Assembly (NCBI RefSeq): GCF_017591435.1
Contig: NC_059296.1
Location: 13,402,938 to 13,466,937, forward strand
Reading direction: 5' to 3'
Source of the DNA: Portunus trituberculatus
Taxonomy: Eukaryota; Arthropoda; Malacostraca; Decapoda; Portunidae
Length of the DNA: 64,000 bases
Part shown: in pieces, positions 11,628 through 23,636 of the stretch
How the letters are laid out: each line of letters starts with the position of its first letter
Position numbering within the stretch: position 1 is the first letter of the stretch
Translations under genes and position numbers: made by a program
Notes under the pieces: generated by a model
What the model saw: only the letters and a program-made list of their open reading frames with translations
What the model was told of the DNA's origin: nothing
Database searches by the model: none

Positions 11628-11890
11628 TGAGGTTAGATTAGATTAAGTTGAATTTCATTAGGTTAGTAGTAGTAGTAGTAGTAAGAGTTAGGTAAGGTTA
11701 GGTTAGGTTGAATTTGATTACGTTAGGTTAAGTTACATTATTTTACGTTGAATTTGGTTTGTTTAGGTATGAGTTAGGTTAGATTAAATTAGGGTAGGTT
11801 GTATTTGGTTAGGTTAGGTAAGAGTTAGCGTAGTTTGAATTATGTTTGGTGATATTTGATCAAGTTAGAGTAGAGTTTACGTAAGGTTTA
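11628..11890. repeat. Degenerate TTAGG-like tract
   Basis: Dense AGGTTAGGTTAGGTT-type runs with recurrent GTTGAATTTGATTA or GTTGAATTTGGTT spacers about 45-60 bp apart. This suggests a decayed higher-order repeat based on the TTAGG pentamer. A (GTA)7 array is embedded near 11664. Confidence 0.6.
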
Positions 11891-12840
11891 GATTAATTCA
11901 GTTCATTAAACTTTCATTACTAATCGTTCCATTGCATAGATCATAATATGAAAAGCATAATATTTTTGTCCAGAAATGGTTTTAATTTCTCACTAAACAC
12001 ATTATAACTATCATCATATCAGCCAAGAATAATGGAGCGTCTGTGAAACTATGGATTATGTGAGAAGCACTGGAATTGCGTTCTGTTCCTGATGTTTGTA
12101 ATAAAATAAAAAGTCTCATGCTGCGCCCATCGCCCCGAGCAGCCCAGCCAGGCGGTTTTAAAATCAAATTATCGTTGTTGTCGCTTGCTCACGTTGCGGA
12201 GGAAAAGAAGGAGAAGAACGAAGAGGATTTAGTGACGAAAAGTATGATTTTTATTTTTACATCCAGGATAAAATCAAAACACGACAATTACCACCACCAC
12301 CACTACCACTACTACTACCATTACTACGTTCATAGCTGCAGTCTAGGGAGAGTTAGGAAACATAGAATCTAAAATAAATAGGGACACAGCAAAGTGCCAG
12401 TAGAGTGACACAGAACAGCACCTTCTGACTTATAATCATATATTATGTTATCTTTCTTCAATTTATTCGCCCTTCTCTTGAAGCACTCTAAAATCCGTGC
12501 ATCTAATCTCGGCAGAAATAAGGCATACATAATTCCTCTCAAGATAAAGATATGGAATACGTAATAATGTTGCATTGCTCCAACCATCCACCGGCACTCA
12601 TCCTTTCATCCCTCAATAATCTTATTTCATTTCCGACTCAGGCTTGACGTTAATAATACAAATAATGATAATATTAACAAAAGCAGAGCGAGCTACGAGG
12701 CGGAGGAAGTTTAACTCACAAGCTTCTGTATTCATTGAAGCCTCGACTTAGGAAGATTAATTCATAAAACAATCATCGGGCTTTGGGAAGTTGCAGGGAT
12801 AGCACAAATGACTGCCATGAAATTACCGAGTTGTAAGTTG
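11891..12840. other. Unique sequence, no gene recognised
   Basis: Ordinary sequence with a small CCA/CTA cluster at about 12290-12330. No exon or RNA gene supported. Confidence 0.4.
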
Positions 12841-12841
12841 T

Positions 12842-12843
<2 letters not shown>

Positions 12844-12904
<61 letters not shown>
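12844..12904. repeat. (GT)30 microsatellite, left half of an opposed pair
   Basis: Pure GT array, ~114 bp upstream of the complementary (CA)39 array. Confidence 0.95.
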
Positions 12905-12906
<2 letters not shown>

Positions 12907-13017
12907 GCCCCAATGTTTCAAGGGGAAAAAATTGTTGAATAAGCTGGAGAGTGATGAGAAAGAATGATGAATAGTCTGGGAAATTGCAAAAAACCGAGAT
13001 AAATAACACACATGCAG

Positions 13018-13018
<1 letters not shown>

Positions 13019-13097
<79 letters not shown>
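13019..13097. repeat. (CA)39 microsatellite, right half of an opposed pair
   Basis: Pure CA array, followed after a short unique stretch by (TAC)n at about 13125-13165. Confidence 0.95.
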
Positions 13098-13099
<2 letters not shown>

Positions 13100-13124
13100 A
13101 ATTAACTACAGAAACTACATCAAT

Positions 13125-13155
<31 letters not shown>

Positions 13156-13169
13156 GCTGCTACTACCCC

Positions 13170-14214
13170 AGAACCCCGCTACAACTACAACAACCTCTAC
13201 AACAACAACTACTACCACTACCACTATCTTACTTCCTAATCAAAACAAAGACAGCATGCGAAACTGCTTGAAAGATACCACAAGGGAAGGCAAAGTACGT
13301 GCACTCCTTCACGCGTCCTGGTTCACGCTTCCGAGGAGAGAGTGAGAGGGAGAGCAGGGGACAAGACAAGGAACATCAGAGAGCAGAGCGAGATAAGGTC
13401 GAACGAGTATCTGCCGCTGATCCGCTCAATATTTGCACTAATTAATAAAGCAAACACATTCCCGAAGAGAAAGAAGGATGGAGTGCGGACGAAGGGAGGA
13501 GGAACAGGAACAGGTAGTGGAAGAGGGAAATGATGAGGGTGAACACAAGGAAAATGGCAAGGAGAAGGACGATGAAAGGAAGATGGACGAAGAGGACAAG
13601 AACAAGGAAAATGAAGAGAGCAACGAGAACGAGAATGAAGGTTAGAGAGAATGAGGAGGGAAGTTATAGAAAAGAATGAATATCTTGATGACGCTGTGCA
13701 AGGAAGAGATGGAGGAGGAGGAGGAGGAGGAGGACAAACAGAAGGAGAAGAGAAGAGGATAAAAGAAAGGAAATCAAATAATTCCAGGAAGAGAGAAAAA
13801 GAGATCTGAGTTTTGCTGGCTAAACCAAACTTAACCTTTTAGAAATAAATGTGCCAAACAGCAGTTAAGGATTTAGTTACACCATTACAACCATAACTAC
13901 AACCACCACTACAATTATTGCAGTCACCAGCAACAAGAAGAAGACGAATCAGGGAACAACACGAGGAACAAACAAACTATTAGTACTCAAACTGTGTACT
14001 ATTACATCCACTGCCGTCACCACCATCACTACAGCTACCACTACAACTATTACAGCCACCAAGGCAGCAATACAATTACTTATAATGCAGGGCAGTGAAG
14101 CTAAACGAGCACATCACATCAAGCAGCATAATTGCCTCGTAAAGTAAGTAATTAAGGTGATTAACGATATATTACCTGCATCAACTCCCGACTCAGGTAA
14201 AAAAAACATAAAAG

Positions 14215-14218
<4 letters not shown>
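13170..14218. other. Purine-rich and unique sequence, no gene recognised
   Basis: Contains a GGA array (13711-13734) inside a GA-rich stretch (about 13330-13800), then unique sequence with scattered CACTACAAC trinucleotides. Open frames are compositional. Confidence 0.45.

Positions 14219-14256
<38 letters not shown>
14219..14256. repeat. (AG)19 microsatellite
   Basis: Pure AG array. Confidence 0.95.
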
Positions 14257-14258
<2 letters not shown>

Positions 14259-14470
14259 GCAATAATAATAAAAATTCAATGTGCCTCACTGTACCTCATA
14301 TATTCATGTAATAAGGTGGATAATGCATCATTGCTTTATTCATGAACTCAATATTCTCTTCTCACTATAATTCATTAATCATTCGATTAACTTTATGCGT
14401 CCACTCTTAACTCACTTAACAGTTTGCAATTCCTCATTATCATTTTCATTCATCTTTTTCATTCATTATT

Positions 14471-14582
<112 letters not shown>

Positions 14583-14737
14583 CCATCAAAGTGAGATTTA
14601 AAGTCTGATGTAAATTCAAGGAACTTCAAATCAAAAGATTTGTGCGGAAACGTAAACATCTTATAAATATAAATGTGCTGACGTGAGGACGTGTTTGGAC
14701 GGCATTCCACCACGTAAAGGTGAAGATTAGAATTATG

Positions 14738-14767
14738 CACACACACACACACACACATACACACACA
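14738..14767. repeat. (AC)n immediately 5' of SINE copy 1
   Basis: AC array with one AT unit running directly into the SINE head. It matches the (AC)n tail on the other side. Confidence 0.9.
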
Positions 14768-15054
14768 CCGCGTAGTGTAGTGGTTAGCACACTCGACTCA
14801 CAATCGAGAGCGCCGGGTTCGAGTCCCGGTAAGCGGTGAGGCAAATGGGCAAGCCTCTTAATGTGTGGCCCCTGTTCACCTAGCAGTAAATAGGTACGGA
14901 ATGTAACTCGAGGGGTTGTGGCCTCGCTTTCCCGGTGTGTGTTGTGTGTTGATGTGGTCTCAGTCCTACCCGAAGATCGGTCTATGAGCTCTGAGCTCAT
15001 TCCGTAATGGGGAAGACTGGCTGGGTGACCAGCAGACGACCGAGGAGGAGGTGA

Positions 15055-15058
<4 letters not shown>
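14768..15058 (+). mobile_element. tRNA-derived SINE, intact head (copy 1)
   Basis: The first 69 bp (14768-14836) fold as a tRNA. The acceptor is CCGCGTA against TAAGCGG with one mismatch. A D-arm/A box TAGTGTAGTGG is followed by GTTAGCAC. The anticodon stem CTCGA/TCGAG has loop CTCACAA, giving anticodon CAC (Val by position). The T-arm/B box is GGTTCGAGTCC. A ~220-bp tRNA-unrelated body follows (CACCTAGCAG, TAATGGGGAAGACTGGC, CAGCAGACGACC), ending in GTGAATTACACAC and an (AC)n tail to about 15090. This is the classic SINE layout: internal Pol III promoter, body, simple-repeat tail. The tRNA head lacks 3' CCA and the D loop is slightly short, so it is not a working tRNA gene. A second copy at 57118 proves it is dispersed. 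Confidence 0.9.
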
Positions 15059-15091
<33 letters not shown>

Positions 15092-15790
15092 CACATTCTC
15101 ATTTGAACATTTTCTTCTATCTCTTTTACTCTCAGTTTCCCTCTTAATTCCTTATACATTTTAACACCTCTTCCCTCCTCCTTCTTGTCCTCCTCCTCCT
15201 CCTACTACTGCTCCTCTTACTTGTCGTCGTTGTCTTCCAGCACAGGCAGGTGACAAACAAGGCAGGTAGGGAGATGCAAGGCAAGTAATGGTCTGCCTTC
15301 ACGCCCAAAGACTCACCTTCTCACGCCATGCAAATGACCTATTTAGATGCAAATCAGTTCTACTCTTTTCGACTTGATGAGCGACAAGAAACTCGTAAAC
15401 AGACTCATGCGTAGTGAAAAGGAGAATGAGGAAGAGAAAGGGAGAATGGGCAGGAGGATGAAGAGGAGGAGGATGAGGAGGGAGTGGAGCTGGAAGATGA
15501 GACTGATGGAGGAACAGAAAGGTATTAGGGCATATGAAAGTGTATTTGTCTGTATATCTGTTTGCAACTTTTACACCAGAAAAATGTCGTCACCTCATTT
15601 CTTGCAAGAAAATAACATTAAATATAGTGAAGGAGAGAATTTAATGTTTTGGTTATAACATTAGCTTGATGTTTCTGTCACTCACTCCTCTCGGAAACTC
15701 TTAACCTCGTATTCATCATAATATAATTCTCGTATTTCACGCTAACATCTAATCATAATTTCACCAAACATCACACAAAACACAAGAGTC
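15059..15790. other. SINE (AC)n tail then unique sequence
   Basis: The AC tail runs to about 15090. A short TCC array follows at 15188-15205, then unique DNA without a supported gene. Confidence 0.5.
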
Positions 15791-15795
15791 AATTA

Positions 15796-15896
<101 letters not shown>

Positions 15897-16182
15897 ACTA
15901 TATCCAGGTGTACTATATCCAGAATAAATTGATCCACTTTCCATCATTTTGTAGTAATCCTCCGTTTGCATCTATACTCGTATTTGGTGAGCGGGAGTAG
16001 TAGTGATGGGCAGTCTGTATTGAAATTGCAACTCAAGTCACCTTCCTGCCTTCTCTCTCCTGCCAAGTACATTGCATACGCATACCTCTGTTCCATATTC
16101 TGCTGAGGTGTTCTTGACTACCATACGGACGGTCTTTAAGAGGCGCTTCGTGTCAACAAACGTGTACGAAGAGAGATACAGG

Positions 16183-16183
<1 letters not shown>

Positions 16184-16249
<66 letters not shown>
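16184..16249. repeat. (TG)32 microsatellite
   Basis: Pure TG array ending in GCGCG. Confidence 0.95.
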
Positions 16250-16250
<1 letters not shown>

Positions 16251-16429
16251 TTGCTCTTCACCTTCAACCCACTCAAGGAAACTCCGACACCAGCAAGGCA
16301 GCAGTAGGAGCAACATCTCACCTCCTCAAACGCTCGCTGATTGCTGACCATGGACGCCTCTCAGCACTGAATTGCTTCATAAACACCATGGCACACTGGC
16401 ACACTCTGGCACACCCTAGTACTCCTACC

Positions 16430-16432
<3 letters not shown>

Positions 16433-16498
<66 letters not shown>
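16433..16498. repeat. (CT)33 microsatellite
   Basis: Pure CT array. Confidence 0.95.
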
Positions 16499-16501
<3 letters not shown>

Positions 16502-16554
16502 CCCATTTTTTCTTCGTTTTTCTTTGTTCTTTCCGTGGCTCCTCACCGCTGTCG

Positions 16555-16680
16555 TCCTGCCTGCGCCTCGACACCTTAGCGCCGTAACGAGACTTTGATG
16601 GCCGGGCGCCGCGACTTAATGGCTCCCACGCGAATCCTGAGCCCTCGTGGGAGCATCGCGGGGAGGCGGCGTAGGCTATC
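16555..16680. other. CpG-rich island with GC-rich hairpin
   Basis: A short CpG-dense stretch in an otherwise low-CpG neighbourhood. GCTCCCACG (16622-16630) pairs perfectly with CGTGGGAGC (16646-16654) over a 15-nt loop. A further CCGCGA/TCGCGG pair (16609-16614 with 16656-16661) extends the stem across a 7/1-nt internal loop. It could be a structured RNA, a regulatory element or chance. No flanking repeat explains it and no gene is attached. Confidence 0.45.
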
Positions 16681-16819
16681 CCATGAATAAAGGAAAGGAG
16701 GGACTTGTGTGGCCGCTGGCTTTCAATGGAATCATGACCACACTCACCGGGATATGCTGCAAGATGGAGCGAGTGAGTGAGTGAGTGAAACAGTGAGCGA
16801 GTTTCATCCTTCCAAGTTT

Positions 16820-16823
<4 letters not shown>

Positions 16824-16868
<45 letters not shown>
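16824..16868. repeat. (CT)22 microsatellite
   Basis: Pure CT array. Confidence 0.95.
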
Positions 16869-16870
<2 letters not shown>

Positions 16871-17661
16871 GTTTTATTCCTCCCTGGTATTAACTCCCTC
16901 CCACTCCCCTCCCTCCACTACGCAGCACCTTTGCCCTCTCCCCTTGAAGTGTTACTCGCCCCGGCCAACAGGTGCTCTACTTCCCTCCTGTGTTCCGCCG
17001 GATGTCTCGCTCTCACTCGCCTTGCAGCCCCTTCCTCCCATCTGAACACTGTAAACACTCCCCGCTTTCAGTATTAGATTATCTTATCTATTTTTCATTC
17101 CATCTTCTCTTGCTTTCTTTCTTCTTACCGTTTTTTTTTTTTTTTTATTTTACAATGGGTCATTTATTCAAATCTAATTCCTGCATAAGTTTCGCAGTGT
17201 ATTTGTCTTTTTATTTGTCTAATCTAGTGAAGTTCAAATAGTTACTATAATTTGTCTCTCTATCCATTAACTTTATCTACCCATTTCACCCTATGCCCTT
17301 TCTCTTCTCACCTTTCGGCTTAAAAATCTGTATTTCACTACGCACATCTGCTCCCAGCTAGCGACCTTTCATCCATCTTCCCTTTTTTCGCCCTGTGTTT
17401 TACCCTGTGCCCTTCATAACCTCACCTATAACCTCACCTTACTTCAACCTTTTCCTCCCACATCGCATACTTCTAGCTGCCAAAAGACTTCTGCCCTCGT
17501 CTGAGTCTCTCCCCTGCCGTGCTTCACCCTGTCTGTCATAATTTACGAGCACACAACGTCAGGAGGCAAGTCTGCATTCATTTCTTATTTTACATTTGCT
17601 TGCTGGGGATTCTGAAGCCGCTTTTTCTTTGCTTGTCTGACTTTTAATGAATTCCGTGGTG

Positions 17662-17665
<4 letters not shown>

Positions 17666-17740
<75 letters not shown>
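17666..17740. repeat. (CT)37 microsatellite
   Basis: Pure CT array. Confidence 0.95.
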
Positions 17741-17742
<2 letters not shown>

Positions 17743-18194
17743 ATCCTCTGATGCACTTCGCTCTCTTGCTCCGTCTGGCTGTGTCGGTCCGTCTATCTGT
17801 CTCTCTTTCTGGCACCGCATCCCTTCGCTGCCACCAATGTTTCTCTTCTGCTAGTATTCATGGCTATGCTGAGTAAGCGAATCTTCACTATTCCTAAGGG
17901 CACGCTGTATATTTCCATCTGGTGTTATTGTTGTACTCCGAGTGTTTTCATTGTATCACGCGTGCTTCCTTCCCCTCTGCTTACGAATTCTTATCTCTGT
18001 CTAGGTCAGGTTCTTTGTCCTCCTAAACCAAGCGAGAGGGATGAACAAGGAGCATACCTAACCCCACACTATCCAGATGGACCTCTACAAGAGAACAGAG
18101 AGGAAAAATTTAGCTCACGGGGGAACGCATGGCAGAAATGGTCCAAACTTTGCCGAGTGAATTTGTAGATCAAGAAAGTGATATTATGGCATGC

Positions 18195-18199
<5 letters not shown>

Positions 18200-18262
<63 letters not shown>
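18200..18262. repeat. (AG)31 microsatellite
   Basis: Pure AG array. Confidence 0.95.
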
Positions 18263-18265
<3 letters not shown>

Positions 18266-20230
18266 AGATGAATATGATGAATGTCCCTTCCTGCCATTCC
18301 CTAGCTAACAGGAAAGGACGGCAGAGTCAGGGAATGTGTCAGGATGAAGAAAAAACGATTATATTTGGGAACGCCTTCACCAAGAGACACATACCGCATA
18401 AACTCACGTGTTATACGAATATAAGCTTACTTTTAGCAGAAAGAGAAAAGCAAAAAGGAGAATCAGACAAAATTTCACTGTAGAAAACTGTATTGTGATG
18501 TAATACTTGAAAAGGCACAAAAAACCTCATACTAAAGAAAACGTACACTGTAGCGATAAGGAGTACTGATGGGTGAAATTAACTGAGTCCCTCCTAAAAA
18601 TGCTGAGTTTGTCTAAGGAAAACAATGGGGAAACGGAAAGGTGCTGCCGAGTTTGGTTACTGCAGTGTTGGGAAGGAAAGGAAATTCGGATTCTTCTTGT
18701 CCCTTGCAATGGAAGAATACTGAAAGAGACCTTGAGGAAGCGGAATTTTAGCTGACGGCAACACGGATACGAAATTGAAAGAGAAGGAAGAAAATAGAGG
18801 ACCCAGAAAGCGTGAAGTAACACGTGAGGGAGTGGTGATGAAAAGACTGCACTCCCACACCAACAAATGAACTGAACTGAACTGAAGTGAGGAGAGGACA
18901 GCACGAGATATAGTCAGCAAATTCAGCACATCAGAATATCCGGCGGCAACAACAGAACAGAGAACGATACGAAACTCCAAGGAAAACAGGAAGAGATTGG
19001 GAGGTCAGGGAAGAGCAGGAAAGCTAATGAAACAGATAGCCTCGCCAATTTAATATTGTTGTATATATGCAGCCACGCCACAAGGGAACTGGATAGCGCT
19101 TGTGTGTGCATTTCCTGCTGCCCCTTTCCCTCGCATTGCTTCAAATTGAGTTCGAAACCAGACCAGGACAGCCAGGCACCACTCAGCTACCTCGGCGGGA
19201 TATCTATTGCTTCAGTATTAATAGGTACGTACGTGAATATATTGGACAGGGTTCCCAGGATTACACTGCGCGAGGGACGAGTGGGGTTTTCCTCCTTAGT
19301 CACCTTGGTTACCTTTCCCTCTACATCCTTGTGCTCTCGCCTCCCCGCATAACATACTGCTAGTGATGTGGCAATAGAACAGAATGGCACCTTCATCTTC
19401 ACTACCTTAAGATTGAAAGGAAAGTAAAAAACACAAACACAGAACACTGCTTTCCCAAATTATGAAAAGAAAAAATAAACAACAATTACCCCTTACAGGA
19501 CCAAAAGCGCCACCCACACCAGATCACTCATTTAATTAAATTTTGTCAATGACTTAAACTCCTAATCATAAACCTAATGAGACTCGTAAGAGGGCTCCTG
19601 AGGGTCGCTGGACAGACTCAAAGATTACAAATAACCAACAAATAACTGCACTACCAAAATGATCGATAATTAACATTACACGTACACACATTGGAAGTCA
19701 GAATCAAAACTGGATTGAATTTAGTGTCAGTCATATGCGTTTGGTAACCACCGCTCTATGTTGTTCTGGAAAGAAAGAGTTAGCACGTCAACACTGCATC
19801 ATGAACACCAAAAGCTGCTAGTCTCTTTGATTTACTTCCTCTGACTGATTGCTTTCAGCCCCTCACAGCGAGCCGCAATGGTGCTTCACTTCACTCGCTA
19901 TTTCCCAACTCTTGTATTTTCTGGCGCTGTTTTCACGGCTGCTGCTCTGCTGGACTTACTAATTGCCTTCCTCCCCTCACTCAGTCCCGATGCGCAAAAC
20001 TTTCCAGTCATTCCCATCCCTATCCTTCCCATCTAACTAATGACAATTTTATTACGTCATCTCCGCCCCTTCATCCCCTTCATCAGTAGTTTCTGCAGTA
20101 ACCTGTCTCTCTTTGTTTTGTGCCCTTTCATGCAACTCAAGCGCCCTTCAGAAAGTTATTGTTCAGGCAAATGGACACTAAATGATAACTTCTTGATTCA
20201 TATACATGTTTCTTTTTTTTTCTTAAGTTA
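18263..20230. other. Unique sequence, about 2 kb, no gene recognised
   Basis: One of the longest repeat-free stretches. Short open frames near 18527-18980 (minus) and 19056-19363 (plus) have mixed composition but show no recognisable domain, and neither is bounded by convincing splice sites. Confidence 0.4.
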
Positions 20231-20535
20231 GATTAGTTTACTTTATCTTAGATTAACTTAAGTTGGCGAAAGTTAAGATTGCATCTGCCGATCGCCTAAA
20301 CTTGACTAGAGTAATAACAGATAAGCTATAGACGGCACCGGACTTTATAAATAGACGACAGATAATGCATTGAAGGGGAGCTAAATCAGGCCTATCACTC
20401 TCATCATCGTGGGTTTATCTAATTAAGGGATCAAAAGGAGGCGTGATGACCCCAGTGATCAAGGAGGAGACGAGATAATGGAGTCAGGCCTCACTCTCAT
20501 CAGGACAGTCTTTGTGAGGAGACGAGGGAGTCACT
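20231..20535. other. Repeat-free block with regulatory-looking motifs
   Basis: Contains TTATAAATAG at about 20345 (a match to both a TATA box and a MEF2-type YTAWWWWTAR site) and CTAATTAAG at about 20419. A short direct repeat of TCAGGCCT(at)CACTCTCATCA lies at about 20387 and 20483. No open frame follows, so promoter or enhancer function is only a possibility. Confidence 0.25.
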
Positions 20536-20539
20536 CGGC

Positions 20540-20560
20540 CACACACACACACACACACAC

Positions 20561-20612
<52 letters not shown>
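20540..20612. repeat. (AC)n-(CT)n compound microsatellite
   Basis: (AC)10 to 20560, then (CT)24 from 20564. Confidence 0.94.
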
Positions 20613-20615
<3 letters not shown>

Positions 20616-21255
20616 CTTGGTTATCAGGATGGGAAAAAGAAATAATGAGTTTGAGCTTGTTAAAGTTATATTTCAAGAAAAAAAACTAAGAAATGAGGTT
20701 GAAAATATAGTAGATGGATGGAATAGATTCATAAATCCTGGTGTTGGTGCCTAATGAAGGAGAAGCTCTAACAAGATCAGACAAATTTATCGGATGAGAG
20801 AAATAGGCGGGGGAAAAAAAATTGTGTGTATGTTATGTAAAAAGAACTCCCTCGTGTAAATTGATGGTTTTCTGCCACTTCTCTTATATTATTATGCTTT
20901 TATACTTTGTCCACTCTAGCTCTGTGACGTTCATTATTCAACACACCCAAATTAAAGCAAGACAAAGAGAAAATGAAAAAGATAAAAAGATAAACCCTAA
21001 CTGTTTGATAATATGTGGAGGCGGGGCGTTCGGGGTCCCTGTCAGTACCACTAGCCTTCCCTTCCCCCCCTCACCTACCCTACTATCCCTCACCGCTCTC
21101 CCTCACCCCTTCCTCACTCCTGCCACTGATTGGACCTCTACATCACCTTCCCCTTCGGCATCAGGTGGGCGGAGGGCTGAGAGGCGCCCCGCTCCCTGGC
21201 CTCACACGCGCCACATCTCACTAACAACATCTCGCTCCTGATGGTGCTGGTATTG

Positions 21256-21256
<1 letters not shown>
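20613..21256. other. Unique sequence, no gene recognised
   Basis: Mixed-composition sequence. The open frame 20822-21241 has no recognisable domain and overlaps a C-rich tract, so I do not call it. Confidence 0.4.
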
Positions 21257-21329
<73 letters not shown>

Positions 21330-21475
21330 TATCTATCGATCCATCCATTCCTCTATCTATCTGTCTTTCTACCTGTGTATCTATCTATCCATCCATCCAT
21401 CTATTTATTTATCTATCTATCTATCGTATACATCTACCTACCAATCTATCTATCTATCTATCTATTTCGTCCCCT
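21257..21475. repeat. (CT)n-(ATCT)n compound
   Basis: (CT)34 to about 21325, then about 150 bp of imperfect ATCT/ATCC tetranucleotides. Confidence 0.93.
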
Positions 21476-22167
21476 CCATATGCCCAGGCTGGAGGATGGG
21501 AGCAAAGGGAAGGATGCAAGGGTAAGTTTCATTACAGGGAAATGAGACTGACGCAGGATGTAGCAGGATACAGAGCACGTAGGTGATGAGACGTCGAGAT
21601 GAAAGCGAGGGATGTATGGAAAAGAGGGATATTCGTGCGCGTGTGTGGCAGAGATCCCAACGTACATTCGGTAAAAATGAAGGCCAGGGAGGAGGAAAGG
21701 ATAATGTATGCAAAAAATATAGGAAACGGAAAAATTGTGTGTGTGTGGGGAGGAGAGGAATCCCAAGGTGAGTTTAGCGAGTAGAGATGAATGACAGGGA
21801 AGAGAAACGAGTAATGTATGCAAGGAGTGTACATAGTGTGAAATAAGACGGTTTTTCTCAATGCCACCTAATTGAGTTTGGTTAAGAAAGATTGCGTGTT
21901 TGTGGACGTTATAAAAAGGATGATACATGATTAAGACATCTCTGAGAATAAATTAGTCTTTTCCTCTGACTTTTTTTATCTATTTTTTTTTTTTTTTTTG
22001 TGGAGGTGAGGAAGCGGGAGAAATAATAAGTGTAGCGAGCTTTTCTTTGTCTGGTTTTTGTCCTTGGCTTGTCACAAATGAAAAATGATAAAAAGATGAA
22101 CAAGTAAATGAATACATAATGCTAAGGTAACTACCAGGAAAGGACACTCGCACTACACACAGCTCCC

Positions 22168-22169
<2 letters not shown>

Positions 22170-22220
<51 letters not shown>
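22170..22220. repeat. (AC)25 microsatellite
   Basis: Pure AC array. Confidence 0.95.
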
Positions 22221-22222
<2 letters not shown>

Positions 22223-22315
22223 CCCATACTTTCATTAAGACATCTTTCATCTGACCTTTTTTTTTTTCCTTTCTTTATTTAACTAGCTTTTGATTTCTCT
22301 CCTAACTTATCCTCC

Positions 22316-22380
22316 CCCTCCTCCTCCTCCTCCTCCTCCTCCTCCTCCTCCTCCTCCTCCTCCTCCTCCTCCTCCTCCTT
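22316..22380. repeat. (CCT)21 microsatellite
   Basis: Pure trinucleotide array. Confidence 0.95.
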
Positions 22381-22535
22381 TAGACACACATAAGGGGAGT
22401 TGGCTAGATCACCTCCCCGTCACTAACTAATTCTTCATTAAAGACGAAAATGATGGCTGGTGAGGCGGCGACTTCTCTTATTACTAAACTTAGACAGCCC
22501 GACACAGTTTCCCTTTCACGTCTCACCTCAAGCTT

Positions 22536-22601
<66 letters not shown>
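22536..22601. repeat. (AG)33, left half of an opposed pair
   Basis: Same length as the (CT) array 67 bp downstream, giving a near-symmetrical inverted arrangement. Confidence 0.95.
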
Positions 22602-22607
<6 letters not shown>

Positions 22608-22663
22608 ATAGTGACCAAATAGAAAAGTAGATGAACAAATAGATAGATAAATAAACGAGGAAT

Positions 22664-22667
<4 letters not shown>

Positions 22668-22734
<67 letters not shown>
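22668..22734. repeat. (CT)33, right half of an opposed pair
   Basis: Reverse complement of 22536-22601. Confidence 0.95.
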
Positions 22735-22737
<3 letters not shown>

Positions 22738-23001
22738 GTACAAACAACTCTCCTCGTGCAACAAAATCCCGTCACAGCTTCAGTTTAATTCGCCACTAAC
22801 GAGTAAAGTCATTTCACTGGAGTCTTAATTAGGCAAATCTTCTCTCCTTTGAACCATTGAAGCTTTGAATCCCTTGAGTCCTTTGGGTGATATCTTTTAC
22901 CTAGTGGTATATGAATAAGATCATTTCATTTTTTTTTTTTTTTTTTGTCTTTTTGAAGTCTTTATCTGATTATTGGAATAAGGAGGAATGGAGCTTTCAT
23001 C

Positions 23002-23004
<3 letters not shown>

Positions 23005-23071
<67 letters not shown>
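23005..23071. repeat. (TC)33 microsatellite
   Basis: Pure TC array followed by T-rich and pyrimidine-rich sequence to about 23280. Confidence 0.95.
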
Positions 23072-23080
<9 letters not shown>

Positions 23081-23360
23081 CTTCTTACTCCGTTTTTTTT
23101 TTTTTTTTTTACCGTTACCTTCGCTTTTTCTCCTTCTACCTTTCTCTTTTTTTTCTTCTTCTATTTCACTCACGGCCTTCTCCACCTTCTGCTTCACCTT
23201 TCCCTCCTCGTCTCCTAAAATAATTTTCCCTTGGTCCACAAAACTTAACCCAGTCAGCGGTCAACATTTTTCCCTTTCCTTTTACTAGCAGAAATAACGC
23301 ATATACATATTGCATGAAATTACGGCAACGTATTTTATGATCGCTGTATGATATTTTCCC

Positions 23361-23364
<4 letters not shown>

Positions 23365-23419
<55 letters not shown>

Positions 23420-23510
23420 TGGCTTGCTCACTCGCTCACTGGCTGTCTATCTGTTTATCTATCTATCTATTTAGCCGTATATCTATCTATTTATCTATTC
23501 ATGTTTCTTT
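23365..23510. repeat. (CT)26 and nearby (ATCT)n
   Basis: Pure CT to 23416, then imperfect ATCT tetranucleotides from about 23450. Confidence 0.9.
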
Positions 23511-23636
23511 TTTTCTCTTTTATTTTACTTATTTGCCTACTTACTTGTCTGATTGAGCAGCTGTTTATGTATCTCTTCCTCTTTTCATTTTCCTATTCAT
23601 CTGTTCATCCATCTATTTATAAATGCATCTGCCTAT

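Noticed and set aside
14768..14836. A functional tRNA-Val (CAC) gene
   Set aside because: The tRNA-like fold has an acceptor mismatch and is the head of a SINE with a body and (AC)n tail; a second copy proves dispersal.
19056..19363. Plus-strand frames of 87-98 codons
   Set aside because: Two overlapping frames in unique DNA without domains or splice support.
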